Of a DNA stretch of 64,000 bases, positions 21,278 through 36,200 are shown piece after piece. Source of the stretch: Dipteris shenzhenensis (Eukaryota; Polypodiophyta; Polypodiopsida; Gleicheniales). Every line of letters starts with the position of its first letter. The first letter of the stretch is position 1. The notes under the pieces are model-generated. The model searched no databases. It saw only the letters and a list, made by a program, of their open reading frames with translations, and was not told the DNA's origin. The position numbers and the translations under genes were made by a program. Location: NCBI GenBank assembly GCA_047967505.1, contig CM106539.1, one strand, 5' to 3'.

Positions 21278-24200
21278 TGTACCAACGTCTGCGGGAGGCC
21301 TCGTGGGCGTATGAGACAAAGTGCAACACCAAAAGGTAACTCGTACAAGCCACTAAGGGTTGAAGCAAAGGAGTACTTATTAGTATAATCCTTCATCTGT
21401 ATTGTTAGGCCGTAGGCGGTAGCGATTGTGGGGGAACGAGAAGTAGACCTAGGTTGCCAGGCTTTACTCACTGAAGTTACGGACCCGGTAGGTACCAATG
21501 TGGTTACCCGATCTAAAGGTATCATCCGCAACACAGTGGAAGACCCTTCTTCAAAAGAAGACTTGGAGTGGAAATCTCTGAAGACCTTGGTTTCCCGGCT
21601 ACTACAGAAGGGTATCAGGTGCTTAGAGTAACGCTCCTAGTACATGCCCAGGTTCCATATATCCAGGTAGCTGATGAGATGTGAGGAGCTCGCGTATCTA
21701 TGAGTGTCGAGCTGTCTCTTGATGCGGTGGAGGGTGTGGTCTCCTCGTTATCTGTATCCCATGGGTGATGCCTCGTCTCTGACAGTCACCTTTGAGGAGA
21801 GCTGAGATAGACCGGACCTCGATCGTACATGCTTCGGTCCCTCTCTGTGTCGCATGTGGGGTGCGTGTCTCTCATCTGGCAGCATCGTGGCGGAGACTCC
21901 CACTGCTAATCCATGATGCTCTTAACTCATCAAGCTCCTCTCCCTGAGCCTCACCGAAAACTGACTCCGAAGCATAGAAATCTGTAACAAGTGTCTGTGC
22001 TGAAACCAGCCTTCAGTTTCCTAAAGGGCAGTAGACCGTAACTATCTTAGCATATTCATTATTCACAGCTATATTGCATCGTTTCCAGCCACTTAATTTT
22101 TAACAATACCACTTAGAAACAACTTGAGAAATAACTGGATGGAGGCTAGAGTGCCTCTGCTCAATGAAACCAAATACAAGACACCACACTGGCCCCAAAC
22201 ACTTGGCGCCCCTTCCGGTATTTATTTATTTCTTTAGGAATGGAATTTGTTCACACAACAAGGGCTCACCCTTGCGCTTTGCCTCACTGGCAATTCCACT
22301 ATCCAAGCCAAACATTGGCTACACCCTACATTCAATCCTAGTGCACACACTAGTACCCAAGTGCCAAGGCAAGGCTAAGGCATTCACCATTGTCCATGAC
22401 CAACTAAAACCAGCCTCAAGGCTAACAAGAGGGTGGTAGACCACTAACCAAACAAAAGCTTTCACAATAAAATACTCAGCAAACACTCCACAGACAGAAA
22501 GGGGGAGCTAGAGCGCTCCTGCTCAAACACAAAGACACAGACTGGCCCCAAAGCCTTGGCGCCCCTTTCGGTATTTCTTTATTGATTGAATAGTGCCACA
22601 AAGAGATTACACCGTGAGTACCAACTCACATGCATTCAGTGCTCTTCCCTCACTCCGAGGCATTAGTATCACAACACATTAGCCCTGCGGGGCTCTGCCA
22701 TCACAACCATGTGACCATTGGCATCCATACTCCGTTATTTACAGCCCGCACAAGGCCACACGCTCCCTCAACAGTTACAAGTGTTCACTGATCCACTGGG
22801 TTGCCTCCTTCCACTATTTTAAAAGGAGCTTTCCCAGTGGAAGTATGCACAGTATTGTTGTAAGCAAATTCTACTAAGGGTAGAAACTGCTCCCATTGTG
22901 TCTTATGCTCAGACACATAACATTTCAGCAAATCAAGAGCAGTCAAATTAGCCTCTTCGGACTGCCCATCTATCTGAGGATGGAAAGAAGATGAAAATCT
23001 CAGCGTAGTGCCCATATTTCCGAAGAGCCCTCTCCAAAAGAGACTCGTCTTGCGCGGATCTCTATCACTTACGATAGACTGAGGCATCCCATGGTATTTG
23101 AAGATGTTCTGCATGGTTGCCATATGATCCGCTGTAATTTTCTTCCTTACTGGAATGAAGTGTGCCTGCTTACCAAACCGGCATATAATAGTCCAGAGAC
23201 CATCATTCCCCGTAGGCATCCTAGGAAGATCAAATATAAAATCCATGGCAATGCTCTCCCACGGTCTATCTGGGATTGGCAATGGCTGCAACAATCGAGG
23301 TGTTTTCTGCCTGTCAGATGAGGTCAATCAATAAGACTGTTGATGGTAGAAAGGTGATTGTGTGGGAGCCCCTTATTCTTATTGGCGCCTGTGACCTTCT
23401 GGCAGATGATGCATGTTCTGACAAAGGCATCCACATCCCGTCTCAAAGCTGGCCAATAAAAAAAATGTTCCACTGCTTTAACCGTAGCATCAATGCCTCT
23501 ATGTCCTGCATACGGTGGAGCATGACTTTCTATTATAACCTTTGACCTTAGCTGCTTTGTGACACAAAGGCGTCCATGCATCATAATGAAGAAATCTCCG
23601 AGAGTATAATGATCATGCCGCTGATCATTAGACAGCTGGTCATAAATCCGTGAGAAATCCTCATCATGAGCATACTGGACCTTCATTGCATCCAACTCAC
23701 TGTGGTAAGCAGTGGTTACTGTGGAAACCTGAGGCTTCCTTGACAATGCATCGGCCACCACATTCTTTATACCTTCCACATGCACTATGTGAAAGTGGAT
23801 AAGAAATTGGCCCATCGCATATGTTTCTCATACAACTTGGTCTGAGTGAGGAAATATCTCAAAGATTGATAATCTGTTTGCACTGTGAATTACAGCCAAC
23901 AATTCCTTCTCATAAATGCCCAGATGTCTCTTATCATCTTGCAAAATTCTACTCTCATAGGCCACTACCCGTCCTTCCTGCATAGTGACCGCTTCAAGGC
24001 CATTCTGTCCACATGCATCAGCTTGGACGTGAAAAGCTTTCAAAGATCTGATAGGAGCAATACTGGATCTGTGTTAAGCTTTTCTTTTAGCATCTCAAAT
24101 GCTGCAATTTGTTTTTCAGCCCACACAAAGGATGCTCCCTTCTTCTGCATAGCATAGAGTGGCGAAGCAATTTCAGCAAAATGGCGTATAAATCGCCTGT

Positions 24201-27200
24201 AGTACGAGCATAAGCCCAAAAAGCTTCATACTTCATGCAAATTCTTAAGCTGTGGCCAGCTGCGAATTGCTTCAATCTTCGCGGGTCCATGCGCACCCCA
24301 TTCTTTGAAATAATGTGCCCCAGAAAGTGAATCTCAGGCATAAAGAACTCACTTTTCTTTGCATTTACAATCAGCCTAAGCTTGCTGAGTTGAGTAGACA
24401 ATCATGTCATCAAAGAAAGTGCCCACAAAAGCCCTATGCTCACGGAAGATTCTATCCATCATCCGATTAAAAGTGGCAGGAGCATTTGTAAGCCCAAATG
24501 GCATCACTAAGAACTCATACAACCCAAAGCTGGTCCTGAAAGCTGTCTTGACCCTTCCAATCTATCCAGGATATCATCAATCCTTGGAATTGGAAATCTG
24601 TTTTTTATGGTTATCTTGTTGAGCACACGATAATCAATGTACATTCGCCAAGAACCGTCACTCTTTTGCACCAACAAAACCGGTGAACAGTAAGGGGAAG
24701 AACTGGGCTGAATCAGCCCCTTTTCCAAAAGGTCCTTCACCTGGCTCATGATTTCTTCTTGCTGAGCTGCACTCACCCTGTAAGGTGCCCTGTTTGGTGG
24801 ACTACTGCGTGGCACTATATCAATTGCATGATCCTCAGGCCTCTCAGGTGGAAGTTCACCTGGCAACGAGTCAGAAAAACATTCTCTAAACTGATTTAGG
24901 AAACCAGTCCGCTCTTTATCAAGCTTAGAGAATACAAATTGTGGATCATGAGACCTAGTATCCTTTGCAAAAACTAAGTATGCAGAAATATGATGTTTCA
25001 TTACTGAGCATATAGCTGAAGCAGATACAAGAGGGATTGGCTCTCCCTTTAGTTTGACATCCAAAACATGCTTTTTCCCTCTATGCTCCAGGGAGATCTT
25101 CCGATTATATGTGTCCACCAAAGCATGTACCCTGTGACACCAAGGCATGCCCAACAAGACATCACAACCCTCAAGAGGCATTATATAAAATTCCTCTGTC
25201 CCAAGAGCTCTGTATATGCAATTGGAGCTTTCCAATGATAGGGGTAACCGGAGTGCTAAAGCCAAGACAAGCCAATCCTGCTTCACTCATAGGTCCCATC
25301 TCCTCTGCACGGATTCCAAGTTTGCTTGCCAATTTAGGAGAAATAAAGTTTGCACGAGCACTTGGGTCAAAGAAGATCAATGACATCTGATCCCGGACTT
25401 TGCCCCAAGCCCTGCAAAGCTCTGTAGCATCATCATTAGGGTGTTCACTGATAACATCAGGCATTAATCCTGCAGATGGTTTAGGCTTCTTGCCTTTTTG
25501 CTCTTCCCTATCATCTACTTTTCCTTTTAGCTTACATTTTGGGCAATCCTGTGCCATATGGCCCTCTTCTTTATAGTGAAAGCATTTATTAGCCTCCATC
25601 AAGGCTTTCCTTTCCTCACGTGACAACGAATACTGGCCTATCACGCTTCTTCCCTTTGTTGAAAGGAGGCTTGAAAGCATTCCTTGGCTTCCCTGCTTTC
25701 TTGAAACTCTCAGATTTACTGTTTTTATACCCACTGGTTTTTCCCAACAATAATGCATCAGCCATGGTAGCATTCTCAATAAGTTGAGACATGTTGGTAA
25801 CCCTTGTTTTAGTACAATAATCTCTGATTTCCTTTGGCAGCCCACAACAAATTTTTCAATCTGTTCTGACAAAGGCACATGCCTATAAGAGCTGACCGGC
25901 AAGAGAGCTTCCCAAAAATTTTTATTATACTCTTCCAAGTTATGACAGTGAGCTGCATCCAACTTGTGCCATGCTATCATAACATCTACCTCAAAGGTAG
26001 TGGTCAACCAGGTAGATGAAAACAGCTGCTTAAACTGAACCCAACTCGTGGGTGCTCTATTTTGGAGCAGCAAATTGGTCCACCACTATAGAGCATTCCC
26101 CTTTAAGAAGGTGGCTGCCTTTCGCATTTTAGATGACTCAGTAAAGTTCCCTCCTGAGAAGGCTGCATCAAACTGCTGCACAAAAGTTAAAGCCTTCAGC
26201 CTGTCCTGAGCCCCATTAAAGGTCTCAAACTTCACTGCTGCACCACCCTCTTTGTAGTCTTTTACCTTCCCTTTGGGTGCCAGATTATCATATACAGGTG
26301 GCTGCAAAAATGGAGGTTGAATTGCATTGCCTCCAGCCTGTCCTGCATTACCACTACCCCTTAGAGGGTTTGTCAAACCTTCCCAGGCATACCAAACATA
26401 CCTGTAGGAGCTCGAAAGGTTCCTATCCTTCCACTTTGCATTCGTGGCTGCATGCCAATATTGTCATACATCATGTTGGGCATTGCGGGCTGCATTTCCC
26501 CAAATACATTTCCTTGCATCCCTTGCATCCCTTGCTGTAAACCAACAGGGTAATTTCCAAGCATCCCTTGACCATCGTTAACTTGACCAGCCATTGCTTG
26601 AAATACTGAACCCCCACCAAAATACCCTGGATGCATAAAGGGTTGGGAAAAAGCTTGCTGCCCTTGATTTAGATTCTGAAAATCAGCCTCTTGGCCATGC
26701 ATAACCATACCAGGACCTTGAAAGGGCTGCTGCCCTGCAACTCCCTGTACATTTGGCATTACTGGAGGCTTTCCATCCAATGGATTAAATCCATATGGCT
26801 GTTTTGAACCGGAGTAGGCTCCCCTGAATGAGAATGCTTCTTTCTCTCCTTGGACCTCAAAGGAGTCTGCATAAACTCAAGGAACCTCGGGTTCTACGTG
26901 AGCTGCGTGAGTGCTTCCACCGCGCTCGCTAACTGTGTCTTAAAGTAAGCATCGGCTTCCTCTGCATCCTCAGCCTCTTTTGACCCTTTTGGCTGAGAGG
27001 CACTCACACCAAAAGCATTCACCTCTTGCTGTGCCTCAACATTTTGGTCATCCTGGGAGGCTCCCTCATGCATGGATTGCTCTTCTTGCTCATCGTGGGA
27101 GGAATGCCCCTCCATATCCCAATCATTATTTGTCAAAGACATATTTGCTGATTTTCTTCTCGCTGTAATTGAATTACAGCAAACAACACTTCACCAGAGA

Positions 27201-30200
27201 CAATCACAGGCTCACCTCCTTAAGAAAGATGGTGATGTCCCGGCAACGGAACCATGAAACCAGCCTCAAGGCTAGCAAGAGGGTGGTAGAACACTAACCA
27301 AACAAAAGCCTTCACAATAAAATACTCAGCAAACACTCCACAGACAGAAAGGGGGAGCTAGAGCGCTCTTGCTCAAACACAAACAGACAGACTGGCCCCA
27401 AAGCCTTGGCGCCCCTTTCGGTATTTCTTTATTGATTGAATAGTGCCACAAAGAGATTACACTGTGAGTACCAACTCACATGCATTCAGTGCTCTTCCCA
27501 AACTCCGAGGCATCAATATCACAACACATTAGCCCTGCGGGGCTCTGCCATCACAACCATGTGACCATTGGCATCCATACTTAGTGCAAACACCTGCATT
27601 TTAACATGGGAGCCGTTATTTACAGCCCGAGCAAGGCCACACGCTCCGTCAACAATTACAAGTATTCACTGATCCACTAGGGTATCCAAACAACGGGTGA
27701 AAGCATCATTGAACTACCCCCGGTACTCAGAAGTACAAGCAATATTTGCAAGCATACATTGTGTTCACCTTGCCAAGCAAGTCTCTTGAAAAACACAGCC
27801 CACTGCTCATTGGCCAGCAAGACCCCCAAGCATAACCACTGTGTACATTCTTCTTACCTACCAGCATACACTATGCTGATCATTGCTTTACTCGCTCCGA
27901 CGCAGTTGGCATTTAACACTCCCCAACCATGAGTACACAACTTGAGGCAAGGCCAGCCTATCACTCTCGTTCCCGCAAGCATACCCAACAGAGCAACCAG
28001 CCGTGCAATTGTCCAGAAACCAGCAGACACGTTCTCCGTACAAGCAGCCGTACAATCATACGTACAACAACAGGTACTTACACCCGTACAACCACGCACG
28101 GTAGTCCGTACAGCCTGTATTTAATGGTGACATGCTCCGTACAGCTCATAGAAGGCATCTTTAATGACCCCGTATGATTCGTACGTGCCCATACAGCCTA
28201 CAATCAAGGCACCGTACTGCCAACTTGTACCAATAAGCAAGAAGGGCCTCGTACAAGCTCGTACTTGCAGCCCTTACCAGCCCACGCTTGAGATTTTGTA
28301 CCTGCACCGTACTAGCCCGTACGTAGGATTCAATACCCATACGTATGTCGTCGTACAATAGCATTAATTGCAATAATTGCTTCTCCCGTACTGTCATACG
28401 GATTATATGCCTTCTCTCTGTGGAGGCACCAACCTTTGTAAGACCTCCTCCGTTACGTGATTCTGTGCTCCCCGCCATCCTTCTCCGTCCAAACTCTTTC
28501 CTCGGGCTTCCTTTCCAAAAGGGGCCTGCATGGGCTTGCCACGTGGCAGCCCATGCCTTGGGTTACCCCCAAGGCCTCCATTTGCCCCTAGGCCCCCTCT
28601 AGTGGGGCCTCTTTACAAGCCTACCAATGTCCAACTTGAAAGGCCTAAGGTTTTTGTGCCCCTTTTTGGCCTTAAACCTTTCAGTTGCCCCCAAAGCACA
28701 ATTGCCTAGGGGAAACTTGCACACCCACATCTCGTGACCTCGCCATTTAATTACTGGGGTCAAGGCCACATGTGAGCATCAAAACTCACGCCCTCGTGAC
28801 ACCAACTGTAAAGCTGTCTAGGCATTCCACAAAGCATCCAACTTGCTCTAAGGGTCTGGCTATCCCACAATCCATTGGCCAGCCTCTCAGGGCGACATTG
28901 CATCAACACAGTTCTCACATTGAATGAGTGGCCTCAAAACAGGAAGAAATTCACATGCTGCCCCTCTGGTTCCAATCTGGTTACACCCTCTGTAACTGGG
29001 TGTCTATTCACAGCCTGGATTGCCAAGAGGGGGCTTCCAACAGAATATGGAGCAGTAACAAGCTTTCAAAATGACCAGATGCAATCAAAATGAAAGGGAC
29101 AGTGATAAGAGAACTCAAACCAGCTTCAAATGACTCTAACCAGCTCCTAGGTGCTCTGTTCCAAGCTAGAACACCTCCACGGGGCAGCAGATTCACAAGG
29201 CAGGAGGACAACAGGAGAAAAACGGCCAGATAGGGAGAGAGCAACCCGTTTAGGAGCAGAAAAGCCTCGAAAATAGTGCCCAGCAGGCCCGCACAGCAAG
29301 AATAATCTATCTCGGGATGTGTGCAGCAGCAAGAGAGCCTTGGTCAAGGTGCAAGCAGGTTATACAGCAGTATAAGAGGCCTAAACGAGAAACTGTCCAT
29401 ACAGCAGGCTTATGAGTCCGTACAGCAACTAAGGGGGTTTGTACAGCAATTATGAAGGCCGTACATCAGAGTGGATGTGCCTTGGGATGCGTCCCAAGCT
29501 AGAGAGAGAAAAGGAGAGCCTTAAATACGTGACATGAGATAGATAGAGAGGCGTGATAATTTGTACCTTCTATGGTTGTTGCCTCCAAAAACGTTTAAAA
29601 GGGTGAAGGGGGAAAGAAGCATGCATGGAGGATTGCCACCTGGCCTCTCATTAATGCTCTAACCCTCCAAACCAATGAAACATTTTTTTGCCTCCTCATT
29701 AAAGTTCTAACCCCTAAAACCAATGACAACATTAGGTTTCCTTGGGTCCAACTTTATGACCCCTCTAAACCTTGCCTCGCTCCTAGCATTTTAGGCCTAG
29801 TGTGTGCACCTAGGGATTAAACCCATTCCTAGGGACTTCTGGGATTTGTCGCTTCCCCTGGGCTAGTCCCCCAAGCCAAAGGTAGTCACGGCTCGAAAAT
29901 TCATGTCCCCATGACATACCCTCCTCTTGAAATAACAAACTATCAAGTTTGCTGCTATAAACATAAACAACCAACAATGAGCAGATGTATTGTTAGCAAG
30001 CAGTACCTTGGGTGAGACATACAGTGTCACGAAGGGAGCTCTAGATACGGTAAGCCTGTCTGTGGACAAGGGAGTGGAGGAACTACCCCCCTCTTGAGCA
30101 TCGGGCAATGCTCTAGACCTACGCTCTGTTGAGCCTGAAGGAGCTACAACTGAAGTCAGCTCAAAGCAGCACAACTCAGTGGACTGCGCCACTCCGAGTG

Positions 30201-33200
30201 AAATTTGCTAGCGCACTCTCCTCCAATAACTTGGATCACACACACATGGCAATATTGGATCCTAGGAACATAGATCCCGGTAGTCGATATCCTTTCAGAC
30301 TTACATCATGGCAAGCTGAATCGGATCAACCAATCTATGCTACACTTGAATCCTTGCCTCATGGTTCAAATCAAACACAAACTGGCATGTACTAAATGGA
30401 TTTATTGCTTGAGCCATGCCGACCAACAAGAGCATCCAAAACAGGCATGTGATACATGGATTTGCTGCTCTAGCCATGCCGGGCAACAAGAGCAATCCAA
30501 CACTCGCAGGGAATACTCATCCTGCAATTTACCATATAGCCTAGAAAGAACATCTTTTGGCTGGTACAAAAAGCAACAAAACTGGCAGGGAAGAACCATC
30601 CTGCAAATAACAATGCAGCCTAGAAAGAGAAGACTCTCTAGTTTCTGGCTATTACATTAATCCATACCAAAATTACTGCTTCTTACCAAAGAAAAAAAAC
30701 AAGACTCCTAACGCGTGTGGCTGTCCTTTTGCGTTTCTTATGCATAGGTTGCTTCTGTTTACGATTGGGACAATCTTTGGCTTGATGTCCCTCCTCTTTG
30801 TTTCTTACATTACATACGATCTGAGGATGCTAATTCGTGGGAATCTGTACTTATTATCATGTTTTTCCTATTGCGTTTCCTGAGCATGTTTTGTCCAAAG
30901 GATGCACATAGAAGTTTAATGTTTGTAGATAGAGGAATCTACATCTCTCTAGGTCACAGGTTTTTCCTAGAACTTTTCAGGTTTTAAGGCAATATGTAAC
31001 TAAAACATGAAAAGTTTAATAAGGGATTTTGAAATTGCAAAAATAAATCTCTCAAGTAAATTTGGAGAATTAGAAGTTTCGTTATACATAGTTTTCTGCT
31101 TTTCTGTGAGGAATGGGATGCACATTTTTATTTTCAACGCTCATTTTAAGTGCAATGATTGCCTATGTCTTTGTTTTGTGTGTTTTCAAAATTCGATTTT
31201 TGTATCCACCATCAGCCATGGAAATGTGTTGTTGTGTTGGGTGCTTTGTGGGCACGTGGGTTGATCCGTTTTGTCAAATCAAGATTTTCTCTGGCGATTT
31301 CTCTAAAGCTCTTATAATGAATGTTTTTCCACGTCTTATATTTTCAGCTGCACATTGCATGTTAAATACAGTTATCATCCAAGTCTACCTGATGCCTACT
31401 TTCTTGTGATATGTATACCGTACAGATTGGGCAGCATCTGAAGTATGGTATTTTGCAGAAGAGTGAATTCAAAATTGTCTATGTAGCTCCAATGAAGGTA
31501 CCCTTTCAGATTGGTGGATTTTAAAGTTGAGCTTAATCAACAAACAGTTCCATGCTCTCTCAATAATGTTTTATTTTCAGGCCTTGGCTGCAGAAGTGAC
31601 TGCTGCATTTAGTCACAGGTTGAGACCTTTGAATGTTGCTGTGAGGGAGCTAACCGGGGACATGCAATTAACAAAGAGGGAGCTAGAGGAAACACAGGTA
31701 CTGGTTACCTTAGCTGCAAAGGAAAAATGTGTTGGTATTCTTTGAATGAAATAATCCTAAACCTAGTATCATTTACAAGGAATCTCTTTTCTTGCTCTTC
31801 TAAGATCTCCTCTCCCTCCTGAAAAAGGGCTTTGTTTCAAAATTTGGTTTAATTCGGTCTGTTGCAGTCAGAAATCACCAATGGTTTTCATTCAACATTT
31901 ATATGCAGATGATAGTGACGACTCCGGAAAAATGGGATGTAATCACACGTAAGAGCAGTGATATGGCTTTGGCAGTGCTTGTCAAACTATTGATCATTGA
32001 TGAAGTGCATCTTTTGAATGATGATAGAGGGCCTGTGATTGAAGCCCTTGTGGCTCGTACACTTCGACAGGTACCATACCCCTGTTTAGGTTGGAATTTG
32101 GGAGAAATTCTGATACATCCATGATCAATGCAGGCTAGGAACATTCTTCTTTCACTTGTACTTCATTCCAGAAGAGATGCTCTTCTGTTGTGTGTCAATT
32201 CGGCCTGAAATGTCCTGGAATCATGACTTAGAAGTTTTCACATACTCATTACTATGTATAATATGTGGATGTTGCTTACAGCGGTATGATCATCGCAGGT
32301 GGAATCATCACAAAGTATGATCCGTATAGTCGGACTGTCAGCTACTCTGCCAAACTATTTAGAGGTTAGTCAATTGCTAAACTCTATCTATCTGAGTCAT
32401 TCTCATTAAGAAGCATGTTAAGTGATATAAAGAGGAAGGAGGAACATGTTTTGATGAGACAGCACTGTTTTTGTTGCTAATGATATCCGATGATTATCAT
32501 AGTCAAAGATTGTATGCCTTCTCATTTGGTTCTTTCTTTTAGGATCCTATTGCTCTTCTAATCGATTGCATTAGTGAACATGTCTGTTTTGTGGATGTAG
32601 ACTTCAGAAACTAGTTTCTAAGTACTTAATTTCTGATTTTTTTTTGCTGGTATTCATCCAATTGTTCTCATATATCCTGGGGATTGTGCAGGTGGCCCGG
32701 TTCTTGGGTGTCAACCCAGACACAGGATTGTTCTTTTTTGATGGCAGCTATCGGCCAGTCCCCCTTACACAGCAGTACATTGGTGTTACTGAAGCAAACT
32801 TTGTAGCACGCAACAATCTAATGAATGAGATATGTTACAATAAGGTGAGTTTTCTCCTTTGTCTTTCATCCTTTTTGAAACATGAAATGCAAAAGAGCAG
32901 CACTTATACTACTTAGGTACAGTGCATTTCCTTTTGTTTGGGCACACATTCACAGAGAGTAAACATGCAAACGGAATGCGCATTTGGAAGTACCATGCCA
33001 GAGCAGAGTGCAGTGCTGTCTTTGATTGTCTAGCTCAGTTATGTGTATACATATGCATGCTTTATATAGTTACGGCGTAAAGCAATGTTAACGTAAATTT
33101 ACAGCATCCGAGTTTTCACTGTTGTTTTAAATTTCAAAAGAACCTAATTATCTTCATCAGAATGTGTTACCTTCCCCGTTGCTTAGGTGCCTTTGGTGAT

Positions 33201-36200
33201 GTGCGATTGGGCAATATTTCACCTCATTAACTTATAGGCTGCTTTATGATCCTCATGAACTGGCCTGCTGCAAGAATTTCACCCTTCATCCTTAGTCAAG
33301 CCAAAGAACTTGATCATATGCTTGAAGAACCAGACTTTCCTTTTTGCGGATTGTGTAGCTCCTCAGGGGTTTTATTGCAGGAGCTGTGGCTTCTGCTTTT
33401 TCTTCCTTCTTGAATTGAGGACACTTTGTTTGGTTTGGCTCTGCTTGAGGGTTGAATCAACAATACTCTTTCTTTTACTTTTTCCATGTATTGACACAAA
33501 GGGGACTACGGAAACCCTTGGCATCCCTCTAGGTTGTCAGATTTGTTGAGGCTTCTTGTGGCTGTAACCATTGCTTTCTTGATTGCCTTGCAATGAAGGC
33601 TCTGGATTTTTTTCCCGAATGTGCTAAGTAGAAGCCGGTAGTGCAGTATTTGGGCTTGAAGCTGCATAGATATTACTGAATCTCCACCCACACACTCTTC
33701 ATGAACTTCTCAAGCTTGATCCCTCCATCATGTTGTAGCTGCATTGCAACCTGTATGAACCAGTTGACATATTTGTTGGCCTTCTCATTGTGTCCTTGTT
33801 AAAGCGCTACTTGTTAGAGTTATGTCTTCGATTTGGCCATGTACTGTGACGACAGAAAACAAGCCTTCTTATCCTTGCAGGCCTGCTTCTATCAAACTTG
33901 ACTGGCTTGGTGAAAGCCTTCATGAGGTATGGACAACAGTTGTGGCTGCATGGGTTGCCCGAACCTACATCCTACCCTAAAGTACAAGTAGAATGTTGTG
34001 CCTGCACATGTAAGGGATGCATGTGACATAGGCAAGTGGCTATTTTCTCTGTGCACAGGCTAGCAAAGAGCCAACCCAAACTACTAGAAGCATTTACATT
34101 TTTTAAACGATCCTTTCAGTCATGAATTGTGAGCATCATTTTTTCTTTTGGGTAGAATTACACATAGCAAATATGTCACTGTGAGGCTGAAATGCTGTTT
34201 GTATTTATTTTGCAGATTCTATCCATTTTGAGACCATTTATTTGCTAATCTATTTTGACTTTAAAGGAATCATAGCAATTCTTGCATTGTAAATCTCAAA
34301 ATACTATGCCTGTGAAAAGCTATTTTTCTTTGCTATTTTTCTTTCCTTCACATCACAAACCTGCACTCAAGGAGAAGGTACATCTGTCAAGGTTTCTTCT
34401 CTCTTCATATGCTTTATCTGCCTTTGGTGAAATAAAATCTACATTTCACTTGGAAATATCTAATTTTTAGAGTATTAAAAGTGGATCACCTTCTTTTGCT
34501 TGTGACAGGTAGTGGAGGAAGTGAAGAATAACAGACAGGCAATGGTTTTTGTACACTCACGTAAAGACACTGGAAAAATTGCTCGTGCCTTGGTAAATGT
34601 CTATTCTACCCCTTGAACATGAATACCAGCCTTCCTTTGTAAATTAAGTTTTCAGACAGCAATGTAAGCTCAACTGATCTTTATTATATCAACAACTTGA
34701 AGGGGGGGAACTTTTTCCCTTAGTAAGCAGGCATCCTTCTTGCTCAGTAAGGAAATTCCAACTGCAAAACAATGGCTTTTTGTTTGAAACAAAGCATTTC
34801 CAGCCATTGTTTTATGATTGTTAATGATGTGTCAAATCTCATTTTAATGCAACAAACTTAGCTAATTAGACTAGAGGAATGACAGCCACTAATGTGTGGA
34901 CAAGAAAGGATTCTTGTACAGAGTAATCGGCTAATGGTAAAGCATGGTTGAAATATTGGGCTTCATATCTAGAGTAGGTAATTCCATGTTCTTATAGAAG
35001 GCAGGTTATTGCAGGTTGACTTGGCACAGAAAAAGGGAGATCTTGGTCATTTTTCTGCAGAAGAACATCCCCAATTAGGACTATTCAAGGTATGTCTGTA
35101 CTGTATGCTTAATCAGTTTTTATTGAAATGTATGTTCATATCCAACACTCCTCTCTCCCCAACCTTCCCTGGCTTCTCCTCCCTCCCTACCTCTGCGTTT
35201 TTGCATTCCCACCTCCCTCTAGCTATCTAGTAGTCTTTTATTATTGAAATTGCAGAAAGAAGTTGCAAAATCACGAAACCGAGAGCTGGGCGAACTTTTC
35301 CAGTCTGGATTTGGCATACACCATGCTGGCATGTTAAGATCTGATCGCAACCTTACAGAACGAATATTTTCCAGTGGCCTTATCAAGGTAACAGCTTGGC
35401 AGCAAATCTGGATTATTGCTACAGCATCATCTATAAATTTTTTTGCTCAAACTCTCTGCACAGCTTAAATGTGGCTTGTCTACTTCTGTAGGTTTTAGTG
35501 TGCACAGCGACCTTGGCTTGGGGAGTTAATTTGCCTGCGCACACAGTCATCATCAAGGTAGATTTCTATTAGTGTGGATGCTTAAGTTATGTGGAGGTTT
35601 TGAAAAACTTGTGTTTATAGAATGTCTCAAATTGATCAAAAGCTCTTTATCAAGAGCCAACATTATAAGACTTCATATAAAAGTGAAAGGACTCAATTTT
35701 ACCAAGAAGATGGAGCTGTAGCAAAATAAACACGAAAAAGGGGTGCATGCTCGATCTTTGTCCTAGCTACATCATATTCTCTGTCGGATGTAAACAATTC
35801 AGTCTTTACTGAAGACTTCAGTTCATGCTAGGAATATGAATTAGGCCTGAGGGCCACCTCCATGCATCTGGCTGTCAGGCAATGTTCTGCTCCCATCTGG
35901 CGTGTTTTATGGTTTCGACCTATATCTCCTGTGGTTGGGGGAAGTAGAGATGCCTACTGCATACGAAAATACTGACAGTGAAAAACAGTGGCACTTTGAG
36001 TTCGTGTCCACCCAGGAGTAATCAACCATATTCCCATTGTAAGAAAAATGAGTGCTGTGTGAGCATCGACCTGTAGGGTATTCCAGAGAATCTAAAGCAG
36101 GATAGAGTTTCTTTGCTGGTGCGCTCTACTCGTTCAATCATCTCTACCCGTGGGTGCTGTGATGCAACTTGCTGTTGTGATGATGCTAGACGTGTACATA

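Larger units (their letters stand above)
22406..27683 (-). mobile_element. Decayed Ty3/gypsy element
   Basis: LTR-like direct repeats at 22406-22797 and from about 27255 rightward (both AAACCAGCCTCAAGG...GGCGCCCCTTTCGG...) flank a - strand gag-pol. The left copy stops at GATCCACT and runs straight into integrase codons, so the 3' end of pol and part of the left LTR are deleted. It also lacks about 33 bp present in the right copy at 27588-27620. A diverged relative of the same repeat occurs at about 22136-22215. The right limit of the 5' LTR is not determined and may reach past 28 kb. Confidence 0.8.
27684..31425. other. Intron 2 right part, no gene seen
   Basis: Probably includes the rest of the gypsy 2 LTR. 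It holds the GTAC array (28038-28391), the G-box palindrome (28528-28556), a weaker group of CCGTACAGC-like motifs (29395-29470), and two short imperfect tandem duplications at about 30360-30630. From about 30660 it reads like ordinary AT-rich intron. Confidence 0.45.
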
